From contig NZ_JBJDLK010000009.1 of assembly GCF_045762675.1 (NCBI RefSeq), forward strand, positions 62,001 through 126,000: 64,000 nt of DNA. The letters run 5' to 3'. The notes beneath the pieces are model-generated. The model was not told the DNA's origin. It ran no database searches and worked only from the letters and a program-made list of their open reading frames with translations. The translations under genes were made by a program, and so were the position numbers. Shown in pieces: positions 16,467 through 26,051 of the stretch (position 1 is the stretch's first letter; the number at the start of each line of letters is the position of its first letter). The stretch is from Elizabethkingia meningoseptica_A (lineage in GTDB: Bacteria > Bacteroidota > Bacteroidia > Flavobacteriales > Weeksellaceae).

Positions 16467-17600
16467 TTATTTCCCGAACAGCTTTACTGCTTCGTTAACA
16501 AACATTTCAACTTCTGTCGGGCGGCTCTTGGAATCTTTAGATTCATCACGGGAGGAACCTGTTCTCAGCACAATCATATTATATTCCGGAATACAAATAA
16601 CATATTGTCCATATAAGCCACGTAAGTAATAATGCTTTACAGCTGCGTCATTATTCACCCATATACCACCACCATATGACTCCTGCGACAACTGAGTTCC
16701 TGTAATCATTTTATGTACATACTCCTCACACAGGATCTGCTCGCCGTTATACGTTCCCTTATTAAGAAGTAATTGTCCGAATTTGGCAAAGTCCCTCGAC
16801 GTAGCGTTGATACAGCAGTATGTTTTTTCCATTCCGTTATCGTGATCTAAATTCCAAAAAGCTGAGTGTTCCATTCCTAAAGGTTTCCACAACTTTTCAG
16901 AAGCATATTCACTCAGGGATACATCTATTGCTTTGCGGACAGCAAAGCCTAAAAGCTGGGTTGTTCCGCTTTGATACTCAAACTGGGTTCCGGGTTGTAC
17001 CTTGAATTTTCTTTTCAGCATAAAGTTCGCAAGGTCTTTACCATAGTATGCCTGTGCATTTGGTTTAAACGGATCACTGTAATCTTCTATCCAGTCCAGT
17101 CCGCTTTCCATAGTAGCAAGATGCCTCAATGTACAATATTGCGCGTTCGGATCATCTTTAAACTCAGGATAAAGTTCGGAAAGTTTTAACTCTATACTTT
17201 TAATCTTTCCATCCTGTATGGCATTACCCAAAAGCATTACGGTAATACTTTTAGCCATAGAAAATGAATTGGTTTTTGAATCCTTATTATTTCCCCGCCA
17301 GTAATTTTCATAACACAGCTTTCCATTTTTTACAACAAGAAAGGAAACCGTTTCCGTTTTATTCAAATGGGTAAGAAGATGTGACGGAAGCTCTGACTGA
17401 TTATATGATTCGGCTTTCTCCCACGGAACGGCAACACTATTCTCAATAATTCTGGAAGGAAAATCCTGACCATCAAAAATACTGGCCCCTGTCCTTCCTT
17501 TAAAATAGGTTTTTCTTACAGCAGTAAAAAGATACGGATGTGTCCAGGCGAGATAAACAGCAATAAAGCCTATGATTAAAATTATAAATATATATAACAT
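16467..17600 (-). CDS. Serine hydrolase, beta-lactamase/class C family
   Basis: The 377-residue protein begins with an uncleaved-type membrane segment (MLYIFIILIIGFIAVYLAW). The class C beta-lactamase fold follows: catalytic SMAKS (SxxK) in NSFSMAKSITVML, and the second motif YQSGTTQLLG in place of YxN. It is likely an anchored esterase or peptidase facing the periplasm. True beta-lactamase activity is not implied by these motifs. Orientation and spacing suggest a single-gene unit divergent from the SprT-like gene. Confidence 0.88.
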   Translation of the reverse strand: MLYIFIILIIGFIAVYLAWTHPYLFTAVRKTYFKGRTGASIFDGQDFPSRIIENSVAVPWEKAESYNQSELPSHLLTHLNKTETVSFLVVKNGKLCYENYWRGNNKDSKTNSFSMAKSITVMLLGNAIQDGKIKSIELKLSELYPEFKDDPNAQYCTLRHLATMESGLDWIEDYSDPFKPNAQAYYGKDLANFMLKRKFKVQPGTQFEYQSGTTQLLGFAVRKAIDVSLSEYASEKLWKPLGMEHSAFWNLDHDNGMEKTYCCINATSRDFAKFGQLLLNKGTYNGEQILCEEYVHKMITGTQLSQESYGGGIWVNNDAAVKHYYLRGLYGQYVICIPEYNMIVLRTGSSRDESKDSKSRPTEVEMFVNEAVKLFGK

Positions 17601-17619
17601 ACGATCTGGTTGTTTCTTA

Positions 17620-17627
17620 CAAATGTA
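17620..17627 (-). promoter_or_regulatory. Candidate -7 box for the serine hydrolase gene
   Basis: The minus strand reads TACATTTG, 19 bases before the ATG at 17600. No TTG lies at the usual upstream distance. Confidence 0.42.
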
Positions 17628-17680
17628 TTAAATAAAGCTATTGATACTTTCCGAATTTTTAAGACATTTGCCTGAATATT

Positions 17681-18262
17681 ATGAGCCTCGAAATTTTACA
17701 AAAATATTTACCCGAAAATGCTGTTTTCTTTATTGAAAAATGGCTGAAGCCATATTCCTGTCATATCAGAATAACGAAAACACGTCATTCAAAACTCGGT
17801 GATTACCGATACAGAACTGGAGAAACGCAGCAAATATCGATAAACGGAGATTTGGAGCCACAGCTGTTTTTCTTTGTACTGACTCATGAGATCGCTCATC
17901 TTATTACATTTTCTGCTGATAAAAAAATATTGCCTCATGGCAAAGAGTGGAAATCGTGTTACAAAGATTTATTATTAGAAAGTCTTGAAGTGTACGAAAA
18001 AAACTTTCAGCCCATGGTGCAGATTTTTTCAAAAAACCCTAAGGCCAATTATATGGCAGCACCTGAAATAGTGCGTTATTTCACTAAGAACACAAATGAA
18101 GATTTTATCGAAGATTTAGATCCTGGCCACATATTTGAATACCAAAATCAGCATTTTCAAATTCTGGAAGTAAGGAAAAAACGCTATATTTGCAAAAACC
18201 TGAATTCCGGAAGAAAATATTTATTCAGAACCTGTGTGCAGGTTAAAAAAATTGACTCATGA
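17681..18262 (+). CDS. SprT-like zinc metalloprotein
   Basis: The 193-residue protein has THEIAHL (HExxH at about residues 69-73) and HGKEWKSCYKDLL, the HGxxW helix that supplies the third ligand in SprT-like domains. SprT/Spartan domains occur in proteases acting on DNA-bound proteins, but bacterial SprT proteins are little studied. The C-terminal half carries a small beta domain with GHIFEYQNQHF. Its TGA overlaps the ATG of the next gene by 4 bases, so the two are translationally coupled. Confidence 0.87.
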   Translation: MSLEILQKYLPENAVFFIEKWLKPYSCHIRITKTRHSKLGDYRYRTGETQQISINGDLEPQLFFFVLTHEIAHLITFSADKKILPHGKEWKSCYKDLLLESLEVYEKNFQPMVQIFSKNPKANYMAAPEIVRYFTKNTNEDFIEDLDPGHIFEYQNQHFQILEVRKKRYICKNLNSGRKYLFRTCVQVKKIDS

Positions 18263-19341
18263 TGAATGAAAACAGATATTGTGTTATAATGGCGGGCGGT
18301 GTCGGTAGTAGATTTTGGCCTATCAGCACATCCAAGTTTCCAAAACAATTTCAAGATATATTAGGGGTAGGACGTACCATGATTCAACAAACTTATGATA
18401 GAATTAAGAAAATAGTTCCTGTTGAAAACATATATGTAATTACCAGTACAGAGCATGTAAGTGTTGCACAAACACAGCTGCCTGAATTGAATCCGGAGAA
18501 TATCGTTGGTGAGCCGGTAATGAAAAATACCGCTGCCTGCAATATTTTCATGGCGATGAAGATTGCAGAGAATAATCCGGATGCAGTAATCACTGTACTG
18601 CCTTCTGATCACCTGATCTTAAAGGAAGAGGTTTTCCTGAATACAGTAGAACTTGCTTTTGAAGAAGCAAACATCAATCATACACTTGTAACAATAGGCA
18701 TACAACCTACACGACCTGAAACGGGATATGGTTATATTCAATTCTTAGAAAAGAAAGGCAAGCATGTTTTCAAGGTAAAAACTTTTACAGAGAAGCCAAC
18801 ATTAGAAGTTGCCAAAACGCTTATTGAATCCGGAGACTTCCTTTGGAATGCCGGGATATTTGTATGGAACGTTCAGGATATTCTGAAAGCATTTCAGGAA
18901 CACTTACCGGAGATGTATCAGCAATTCACCGAATGTGAGTATAATCAGGAATCTGAGAAGACCTGTATTGAGACTATTTATCCTAAAGTACAAAAGATTT
19001 CTATTGACAATGGTATTTTGGAGAAGACTAAAAATGTTGCCGTTATTCCCGCAGACTTAGGCTGGTCAGATCTCGGAACATGGACTTCTGTATTTGAAAA
19101 TGCTGAAAAAAATGAGAACAATAATGCCGAGAATTCAAAATACATTTTGTCTTATTCATCTTCAGGGAATATTATTCACATCAAAAACAAGAATAAAGCT
19201 GTTATTATCGACAGCTTACATGATTATATTGTTGTAGATACAGACAAGGCTTTACTGATCTGCCCGAGAAGCCATGATCAGGAAATAAAAGATTATGTTA
19301 TTGATTTAAAAACGACCAAGAAAGGAGATAAATTTATATAG
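18259..19341 (+). CDS. manC: Mannose-1-phosphate guanylyltransferase
   Basis: The 360-residue protein has the nucleotidyltransferase signature VIMAGGVGSRFWPISTSKFPKQF at its start, then NTAACNIFMAM, VLPSDHLI, FTEKP and WNAGIFVWN. It makes GDP-mannose from mannose-1-phosphate and GTP for glycans. It has no C-terminal phosphomannose isomerase domain, so it is the short, single-function type. It is coupled to the SprT-like gene by a 4-base overlap and ends in a strong hairpin. Confidence 0.93.
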   Translation: MMNENRYCVIMAGGVGSRFWPISTSKFPKQFQDILGVGRTMIQQTYDRIKKIVPVENIYVITSTEHVSVAQTQLPELNPENIVGEPVMKNTAACNIFMAMKIAENNPDAVITVLPSDHLILKEEVFLNTVELAFEEANINHTLVTIGIQPTRPETGYGYIQFLEKKGKHVFKVKTFTEKPTLEVAKTLIESGDFLWNAGIFVWNVQDILKAFQEHLPEMYQQFTECEYNQESEKTCIETIYPKVQKISIDNGILEKTKNVAVIPADLGWSDLGTWTSVFENAEKNENNNAENSKYILSYSSSGNIIHIKNKNKAVIIDSLHDYIVVDTDKALLICPRSHDQEIKDYVIDLKTTKKGDKFI

Positions 19342-19363
19342 TTCCTTTTTTCAATACCTGTTA

Positions 19364-19397
19364 AAAGCTTTTACTACTTCATAGTGAAAGCTTTTTT
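19364..19397 (+). terminator. Terminator after the guanylyltransferase gene
   Basis: AAAGCTTTTACTA and TAGTGAAAGCTTT form a 13-bp stem with one G-T pair and a 5-base loop, followed by T residues. Confidence 0.87.
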
Positions 19398-19506
19398 ATT
19401 AGAAATCCTGTGATACTTCCTTAAAAACGACCACAGCGCAAAAAAAGTGATTACCTCAGCGTAACCCCTATTTGCCTTACAACCGCTGTAAGAAGACTTT
19501 CTGTTA

Positions 19507-19514
19507 TAATTTTG
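19507..19514 (+). promoter_or_regulatory. Candidate -7 box for the comM-like gene
   Basis: TAATTTTG matches TAnnTTTG. It is about 150 bases before the start codon, so a long leader would result. Confidence 0.42.
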
Positions 19515-19663
19515 TACTCATAAATTCATATAATTAAAACAGGAAATCACTAAAAAGTAAACCATTCACAATAATTTCCCATGTATTTAAAAAGTTCCAA
19601 CAAAAGAACATTACACATTGATTATCAGCTGTTTATTTTATTTTCCTTATCTTTCTCTTACAA

Positions 19664-21208
19664 ATGATGAACATTATGCTAGTAAAAGTTTACGGGAGTG
19701 CTATCCACGGCATTTCTGCACGTGAAATTACCGTGGAAGTGAATATTGATAAAGGTGTCGGCTATCATTTAGTGGGTCTTCCGGATAATGCGATTAAAGA
19801 AAGCAGTCACAGAATCTCTGCTGCGCTGAAAAATGTAGGTTACAAACTTCCGGGAAAAAGAATTACAATCAATATGGCACCGGCAGACTTACGAAAAGAG
19901 GGTTCTGCTTACGATCTTACCATTGCTCTGGGGATTCTGGCGGCCAATAATTCCATAAAAGCAGAGGAATTAGACCGGTATATTATTATGGGAGAGCTTT
20001 CTCTTGATGGCGGGCTTCAGCCTTTAAAAGGGGTGTTGCCTATTGCTGTACAGGCCGGAGAAGCTGGTTTTAAAGGAATTATTCTCCCGGTACAAAATGC
20101 TCAGGAAGCTGCCATTATCAATGAACTGGATGTATATGGTGTTTCTAATATTCAGGAGGTAATCGACTTTTTTGATAAAGACATTCCACTTCCTAAGACA
20201 ACATTTGATATTCAACAGGAATTTGAATACAAAGCAGAAAATTTTCCCTTTGATTTTAGTGAAGTAAAAGGTCAGGAAACTGCTAAAAGAGCATTGGAAG
20301 TTGCGGCAGCCGGCGGACATAATATTATACTTATCGGCTCTCCCGGAAGTGGAAAAACAATGCTGGCGAAGCGGCTGCCTAGTATACTCCCGCCCCTCAA
20401 TCTTAAAGAAGCGCTTGAAACCACTAAAATACATTCGGTCGCCGGAAAGATAGAAGGCAATACTTCACTTATTACGGTACGGCCTTTCCGGAGCCCGCAT
20501 CATACCATATCCGATGTTGCCCTTGTTGGCGGAGGCAGCTATCCTCAACCCGGAGAAATTTCTCTGGCCCATAACGGTGTGCTGTTTCTGGATGAAATGC
20601 CTGAATTTAAACGCAACGTGCTGGAAGTTATGCGCCAGCCGCTTGAAGACCGTGAAGTCAATATTTCAAGAGCGAAATTTACGGTGAATTATCCGGCAAG
20701 CTTTATGCTGGTTGCCTCCATGAACCCAAGCCCATCCGGTTATTTTCCGGATGACCCGAATAATACATCTTCCATATTCGAAATGCAGCGCTATATGAGC
20801 AAAATCTCCGGACCTCTTTTAGACCGGATTGACATTCACATAGAAGTAAGTAAGGTTGATTTTGAGCAACTTTCGGATAAGAGAAAAGGAGAATCGAGCA
20901 CTGTAATCCGGAACAGGGTTATTAACGCACGTAAAACACAATCAGCCAGATTCAGTGATCTGGACATACACTACAATGCACAGATGGGACCTCGTGAGAT
21001 TGAACAGTTTTGTGAATTAGACGAAGCATCATCTCAACTACTGAAAACCGCCATGGAAAAATTAAATCTTTCAGCCAGGGCTTATGACAGAATATTAAAA
21101 GTGGCCAGAACTATTGCCGACTTAGAAATCTCTGAACACATTTCTTCGGTACATATTTCTGAGGCTATACAATACAGGAGCCTGGACCGTGAATTCTGGA
21201 ATGCTTAA
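19664..21208 (+). CDS. comM: YifB/ComM-family Mg-chelatase-like AAA+ ATPase
   Basis: The 514-residue protein has the three-part ComM layout. The N-terminal Lon-like domain (GYHLVGLPDNAIKES, KRITINMAPADLRK) is followed by a Mg-chelatase AAA+ module with GSPGSGKTMLAKRLPS (Walker A) and LFLDEMPEF (Walker B), and a C-terminal helical domain (LSARAYDRILKVARTIADLE). ComM is a hexameric helicase that extends branch migration during natural transformation. The start may be the internal ATG at 19676 (MLVKVYGSA), which resembles relatives more closely. dprA lies 2 kb further on the same strand. Confidence 0.93.
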   Translation: MMNIMLVKVYGSAIHGISAREITVEVNIDKGVGYHLVGLPDNAIKESSHRISAALKNVGYKLPGKRITINMAPADLRKEGSAYDLTIALGILAANNSIKAEELDRYIIMGELSLDGGLQPLKGVLPIAVQAGEAGFKGIILPVQNAQEAAIINELDVYGVSNIQEVIDFFDKDIPLPKTTFDIQQEFEYKAENFPFDFSEVKGQETAKRALEVAAAGGHNIILIGSPGSGKTMLAKRLPSILPPLNLKEALETTKIHSVAGKIEGNTSLITVRPFRSPHHTISDVALVGGGSYPQPGEISLAHNGVLFLDEMPEFKRNVLEVMRQPLEDREVNISRAKFTVNYPASFMLVASMNPSPSGYFPDDPNNTSSIFEMQRYMSKISGPLLDRIDIHIEVSKVDFEQLSDKRKGESSTVIRNRVINARKTQSARFSDLDIHYNAQMGPREIEQFCELDEASSQLLKTAMEKLNLSARAYDRILKVARTIADLEISEHISSVHISEAIQYRSLDREFWNA

Positions 21209-21213
21209 AAGAA

Positions 21214-22335
21214 TTATCCTTTAACCCCTACCGCAAAAGGTTTTATAAATTTCTTGCTATCTGGTCTGTCCCCCGCCTGTATTCCAAGATTATAGGAGAA
21301 GCCAACACCAAGGGTCTGCTTCATCTGTAATTTCTGGATCTGATCGTGATCATACAACAGATCCACAGATATAATAGTGGAAATAAATTTGTTAAACTTA
21401 ATATTGATAAGTCCTGTATAAGAAATATCAACACGTTCAGGATGGCTTGTATAACTGGAAAAAAGATTAAGCTGATTGGTAAAGCTTAAATCTTTCATAA
21501 TCTGAATTTTATACATAATATTCGCCAGTGCACCAAACTCGGTTCTTACACTTTGTCCGTCTCTTTCAATACCGTAATTACCATTGACCTGTAACTTAGG
21601 ATCCAGCACAAAGGTAAATCTACCTGTCGCCGGACGGAATATCACCTGAAAATTCTCTTTCGGGTTATAAGAGATACCGACCCCTATATTAAGGTAACCC
21701 GGTGCCATGAATTTTGAAATTCTGTCGTTATAAGTTGGATTTGGTGTATTGGAATAGTTATATCCGGGTGAAAATTGTGAAATAAACTGAATCCCAGCAG
21801 ATAAATAATAGTTTCTTCTCAAATCATATCCGTAATTAGACATGATATTAATATAGTCATCTGTTTTTCTGGAAGACTGTCCGGCAGAAGAAACAAATCC
21901 GTATCCGAATTGAAAATTATTATCCAGATAGTGTCTGTTCTTTTTATAGATCACACTATAATTAAACTTTGCGTTGATCCCTACATTATTATTACCTCCG
22001 GCGTTCCAGTTAGAGAATGCTGCCTGATTGAATAATACATTGTTCTGTCCATATACATACCATTTCCTTAAACTGGGTGATTTCATAATCTGATATGGCG
22101 TAACAGGAATAGGTTCTGTTACAGGAGGCACAATGGCAATCTGTTGTATCGTAATGGTATCAATTTTTATTCTTGGAATTTTGATCATACTAAAATTAGA
22201 AAGACTGTCAATATTCACATTATTCTCTTTCCATTTTGCCTGATTAATAGAATCAATAACAGCTTTTGTTTTCACATGCTGGGCCGAGGATAGTAATCCC
22301 CAGAAAAAACACATACTTATTAAAATCCTATTCAT
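21214..22335 (-). CDS. DUF3078 outer-membrane protein
   Basis: The ATG at 22335 places a clean signal peptide (MNRILISMCFFWGLLSSAQ) at the N-terminus; a longer frame adds charged residues before it. The 373-residue product has alternating aromatic strands and the WYVYGQNNVLFNQAAFSNWNAGG region typical of DUF3078. It is predicted to be an outer-membrane beta-barrel. No function is known for this Bacteroidota family. It is convergent with comM. Confidence 0.85.
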   Translation of the reverse strand: MNRILISMCFFWGLLSSAQHVKTKAVIDSINQAKWKENNVNIDSLSNFSMIKIPRIKIDTITIQQIAIVPPVTEPIPVTPYQIMKSPSLRKWYVYGQNNVLFNQAAFSNWNAGGNNNVGINAKFNYSVIYKKNRHYLDNNFQFGYGFVSSAGQSSRKTDDYINIMSNYGYDLRRNYYLSAGIQFISQFSPGYNYSNTPNPTYNDRISKFMAPGYLNIGVGISYNPKENFQVIFRPATGRFTFVLDPKLQVNGNYGIERDGQSVRTEFGALANIMYKIQIMKDLSFTNQLNLFSSYTSHPERVDISYTGLINIKFNKFISTIISVDLLYDHDQIQKLQMKQTLGVGFSYNLGIQAGDRPDSKKFIKPFAVGVKG

Positions 22336-22362
22336 TTTCTTCCTATCTTTTAAAAATCGGTT

Positions 22363-22370
22363 CAAAAATA
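22363..22370 (-). promoter_or_regulatory. Candidate -7 box for the DUF3078 gene
   Basis: The minus strand reads TATTTTTG, 27 bases before the ATG at 22335. Its place upstream of 22335 supports the shorter start. Confidence 0.42.
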
Positions 22371-22493
22371 CAACTTCTTTATAAAAAAAGAAATTTTGTC
22401 ACCTCATACCTCTTTCAAAAACAAATAAATATCCATTTTTGTCAAAAAAATGCCAATATAAAGTATGGCAGAAATTTTGAGCTTTTTCTGATT

Positions 22494-23264
22494 ATGTACA
22501 AAGGTTTCATTCATCCCAGGGCTATTTTTATGCCATTGCTATTTTTAGCCTCAATATGGGCTGGATTCCTTATACAGAATCTCGGCCTGATAGAAGGTTG
22601 TGACGGCGCTATTATTCCTTTGGTTCCTTCAGGTCTGAAAGGAATTTTCTTCTCACCGTTCCTTCATGGCAGCTGGGAACATATTTTGGGAAATTCATTA
22701 CCCCTGGTAGTATTAAGCTCGTTGTTATATCAGTTTTACACTCCGGTTGCCGACAGGGTTATGCTTTATGGCTGGCTTTTTTCAGGTTTAGCAGTCTGGA
22801 TGACACCTTCAGTTAACTTATTTGATCACCAAACCTATACATCATGTATTATTGGTGCCAGCGGTGTTATTTATGTTTTAGCATTCTTCCTTTTCGCCAG
22901 CGGCGTTATACGCTGGAATTTAAAACTGCTTACCGTTTCACTGGTCGTTGCATTGTATTACGGAAGTATGATTTGGGGAATGATTCCGGAGGAGCTTCTC
23001 TTCACGTTGAATGAGCCCAGCCGTATATCATGGCAATCCCACCTGGCCGGTGCCGTTATAGGAATTATCATGGCCTTTATTTATAAAGACAAAGGCGAAA
23101 AAAAGAAAAAATTTATTTGGGAATACCCCAATTATTATAATGAGAAGGATGATATTCTCTGGCAAAAATACATCCACGAGAACCCGGAAGATTTCAGAGA
23201 GCTTCCCTACAGAAAAAAAGATGATATCTGGGAATTTTTAGACGAAATAAGAAAAAACGATTAA
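22494..23264 (+). CDS. Rhomboid-family intramembrane serine protease
   Basis: From the ATG at 22494 the product is 256 residues; a longer in-frame extension is charged and runs across the divergent gene's leader. Rhomboid features are HGSWEHILGNSLPL (H-x3-N type loop 1 helix), IIGASGVIYVL with the catalytic Ser in GASG, and SHLAGAVIGI with the catalytic His. About six membrane helices are present. The last 50 residues form a hydrophilic tail rich in Trp, Asp, Glu and Lys after the final helix. It should cleave membrane proteins within the bilayer; targets are unknown. Confidence 0.92.
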   Translation: MYKGFIHPRAIFMPLLFLASIWAGFLIQNLGLIEGCDGAIIPLVPSGLKGIFFSPFLHGSWEHILGNSLPLVVLSSLLYQFYTPVADRVMLYGWLFSGLAVWMTPSVNLFDHQTYTSCIIGASGVIYVLAFFLFASGVIRWNLKLLTVSLVVALYYGSMIWGMIPEELLFTLNEPSRISWQSHLAGAVIGIIMAFIYKDKGEKKKKFIWEYPNYYNEKDDILWQKYIHENPEDFRELPYRKKDDIWEFLDEIRKND

Positions 23265-23298
23265 TAAATTTCTTATTTTTAGAGAAAACACATTCGAA

Positions 23299-24405
23299 AT
23301 GTTTTCTGAAGAAACACTTTATGCCATCGCTTTAAGGCACTGCCTTTTAATTGGTGATTTTTATTTCAAAAAACTGATCTCTGCTGCCGGTTCGGCAAAA
23401 GAAGCATGGTTGCTATCCAAAAAAGAACTCAAAAAACAATACGGTATCGGCGACAAAATCTCCGGAGAAATCGGGAAAGATACATATTTACTGTTCGCTG
23501 AAAAAGAATTAGAATTCTGCCGGCAGAACAATATCAAAATATTATTATCACACCGGAAAGAACTCCCGGGACTACTGAATGAATGTGATGATGCTCCGGC
23601 TATACTTTATCAAAAAGGGACTTTTAGTGCTAATGCCAATATTAGTATTGTAGGAACCAGGAAAACATCACGATACGGAAAAGAATTTATTACTGATTTC
23701 CTCCATCAACTGAAAAACAATCATATTCAGACAATAAGTGGTCTCGCACTAGGGGCTGACACATACGTACATGAAGAATCTTTAAAAAACAATATTCCTA
23801 CAACGGCTGTACTGGCACATGGATTCCATACTATTTATCCTTCAGCAAATAAAAATCTGGCAGAGAAAATACTGGAAAAAGGTGGCTGTCTCTTCACAGA
23901 ATTCAATTCATCTCAGGATCCCATCCGCGAAAGTTTTATTCAGAGAAACAGAATTATTGCCGGAATATCCCCCATCACCATTATCACCGAAACAGCTTAT
24001 GGCGGAGGTTCGGTAAGTACTGCTAATTTTGCTAACCTATACAATCGTGAGGTTTTAGCACTCCCCGGCCCTATTGATTATAAATACAGTCAGGGTTGTA
24101 ATCTGCTGATTTCCCAGAATAAAGCCCGGATTATTTCTTCTGTTCCGGAGGCTATTGAATATTTGGGGCTTACTGCAGAAAAAACGGAACAACTGTCTCT
24201 TTTTGATTCGCAGGAAGTTCTTAAAAATCTTACTCCGGAACAGTCCCTTATTCTTACAACAATTACCAACTCTTCACCTATAAATCCGGATGAGATTTCT
24301 GAAAAAACGGCCTTGCCTGTTTATCTAATTTTACCGGTTATTCTCGACCTTGAGCTTTTAGGATACATCAGGGCTACTTCCGGGAGACAATATCGCCCGA
24401 CATAA
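23299..24405 (+). CDS. dprA: DNA-processing protein DprA
   Basis: This 368-residue protein has the DprA Rossmann-like core: ISIVGTRKTSRYG, SGLALGADTYVH, AHGFHTIYPSANKNLAEKI, FIQRNRIIAGISP and ALPGPIDYKYSQGCN. A C-terminal winged-helix region follows. An N-terminal HhH-like region is also present. DprA loads RecA onto incoming single-stranded DNA in natural transformation. It follows the rhomboid gene by 34 bases and may share its transcript. Confidence 0.96.
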   Translation: MFSEETLYAIALRHCLLIGDFYFKKLISAAGSAKEAWLLSKKELKKQYGIGDKISGEIGKDTYLLFAEKELEFCRQNNIKILLSHRKELPGLLNECDDAPAILYQKGTFSANANISIVGTRKTSRYGKEFITDFLHQLKNNHIQTISGLALGADTYVHEESLKNNIPTTAVLAHGFHTIYPSANKNLAEKILEKGGCLFTEFNSSQDPIRESFIQRNRIIAGISPITIITETAYGGGSVSTANFANLYNREVLALPGPIDYKYSQGCNLLISQNKARIISSVPEAIEYLGLTAEKTEQLSLFDSQEVLKNLTPEQSLILTTITNSSPINPDEISEKTALPVYLILPVILDLELLGYIRATSGRQYRPT

Positions 24406-24539
24406 TCAATTAACAATTTCTTAATATTCTATTATTTGATGAATAATAAAGTAAACTTTCTAAAAAACAAAACCAAATTGTAAAATTTTCAAAAACAAAC
24501 CCGTTTTTTTTTAAATTTTACCAAAACATAAAATATTTC

Positions 24540-24569
24540 TTGGTAGATATGGGAAAAATTTTAACTTTG
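24540..24569 (+). promoter_or_regulatory. Bacteroidota promoter for gdhA
   Basis: TTG (24540-24542), 19 bases, TAACTTTG (24562-24569) is a full consensus match, 22 bases before the ATG. Confidence 0.75.
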
Positions 24570-24591
24570 TTCGGATAAAAATCAAATTCTA

Positions 24592-25956
24592 ATGGAACAA
24601 TTTAGTGCAGAAGTACAACAGGAAATTGACCGCTTTATGGCTTATATTGAAGCCAAAAATCCTAATGAACCAGAGTTTATCCAAGCCGTACGTGAAGTAG
24701 CAGTTACGGTAATCCCTTTCATTCTTTCAAAAGAGCAATATAAAGGATTTAAACTTTTAGAAAGAATGGCTGAACCTGAAAGAGTAATTATATTCCGAGT
24801 TCCATGGTTTGATGATAAAGGAGAAATCCAGGTAAACAGAGGATTCAGAATTCAGATGAACTCAGCAATTGGTCCATACAAAGGAGGATTGCGTTTCCAT
24901 CCAACGGTTAATTTAAGTGTGTTGAAGTTCTTAGCATTTGAACAAGTATTTAAAAACAGCTTAACAACTCTTCCAATGGGTGGAGGTAAAGGTGGTGCTG
25001 ATTTTGATCCAACAGGAAAATCAGACAATGAAATCATGCGTTTCTGCCAAGCTTTCATGACGGAGCTTTGCAAACATATTGGTCCTGATACCGACGTACC
25101 TGCCGGAGATATCGGAGTTGGTGCAAGAGAAATTGGTTATCTGTTTGGCCAGTATAAAAAAATAAGAAATGAATTTACAGGTGTGCTTACAGGAAAAGGA
25201 CTTGCTTACGGAGGTTCTCTTATCCGTCCTGAAGCTACCGGATATGGTGTAGTATACTTCTGTGAACAAATGTTGAAAACTGTTGGTGAAAGCATCAGTG
25301 GTAAAACATTTGCCGTTTCCGGATTCGGAAATGTGGCATGGGGGGTTATTAAGAAAATTGATCAGTTAGGTGGTAAAGCTATTACGCTATCTGGTCCGGA
25401 CGGATACATCTATGATCCGGAAGGAATCAGCGGTGACAAGATCGATTACTTATTGGAACTTCGTTCTTCTGGTAATAACAGAGCTGAAGATTATGCTAAA
25501 AAATATCCATCTGCTACTTTCGTTGCAGGTAAGAGACCTTGGGAAGTAAAGTGTGATGTTGCTATTCCTTCTGCAACACAGAATGAACTTGATCTTGAAG
25601 ATGCTAAAAACTTAGTAGCTAACGGATGTATCTGTGTAACTGAAGCTGCAAATATGCCTTCTACTTTAGATGCGATTAACTACTTCCTTGATAATAAAGT
25701 ATTATTTTCTCCTGGAAAAGCTTCTAACGCTGGTGGTGTTGCCACTTCAGGTCTCGAAATGACTCAGAACTCACTTCGTTTAAACTGGACTTCTGAAGAA
25801 GTAGATGCCCGTCTTAAAGAAATTATGATTGGTATCCACAAAGCTTGCAGAGATTACGGTAAAGATGAAGATGGTTATGTAAACTACGTAAAAGGAGCCA
25901 ACATTGCCGGATTTGTGAAAGTTGCCGAAGCAATGCTCGCACAAGGTGTTGTATAA
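24592..25956 (+). CDS. gdhA: NADP-type glutamate dehydrogenase
   Basis: The 454-residue length fits the hexameric short GDH class. The substrate domain shows GPYKGGLRFHP, LPMGGGKGGADFDP with the active-site Lys residues, and PAGDIGVGAREIGYL. The coenzyme domain has the Rossmann motif VSGFGNVAWG. It interconverts 2-oxoglutarate plus ammonium and glutamate and is the usual ammonium-assimilating form. NADP use is inferred from overall similarity. It has its own promoter and terminator. Confidence 0.95.
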   Translation: MEQFSAEVQQEIDRFMAYIEAKNPNEPEFIQAVREVAVTVIPFILSKEQYKGFKLLERMAEPERVIIFRVPWFDDKGEIQVNRGFRIQMNSAIGPYKGGLRFHPTVNLSVLKFLAFEQVFKNSLTTLPMGGGKGGADFDPTGKSDNEIMRFCQAFMTELCKHIGPDTDVPAGDIGVGAREIGYLFGQYKKIRNEFTGVLTGKGLAYGGSLIRPEATGYGVVYFCEQMLKTVGESISGKTFAVSGFGNVAWGVIKKIDQLGGKAITLSGPDGYIYDPEGISGDKIDYLLELRSSGNNRAEDYAKKYPSATFVAGKRPWEVKCDVAIPSATQNELDLEDAKNLVANGCICVTEAANMPSTLDAINYFLDNKVLFSPGKASNAGGVATSGLEMTQNSLRLNWTSEEVDARLKEIMIGIHKACRDYGKDEDGYVNYVKGANIAGFVKVAEAMLAQGVV

Positions 25957-25980
25957 GAACAAAAAGTAATATATGAAAAT

Positions 25981-26017
25981 AATAAGGATGGTTCGCTGAA
26001 CCATCCTTATTATTTTT
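25981..26017 (+). terminator. Terminator of gdhA
   Basis: AATAAGGATGGTT (25981-25993) and AACCATCCTTATT (25999-26011) form a perfect 13-bp stem with a 5-base loop, followed by ATTTTT. Confidence 0.9.
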
Positions 26018-26051
26018 ACGAAGATAAACCAATTATATTCTTAGCTATTGA

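Larger units (their letters stand above)
19342..19663. other. Intergenic region, 322 bases
   Basis: No gene is seen. It holds the terminator of the upstream gene, two short TTAC-n-GTAA inverted repeats (about 19451-19466 and 19475-19490) and a candidate promoter for the comM-like gene. The leader to 19664 is about 140 bases. Confidence 0.6.
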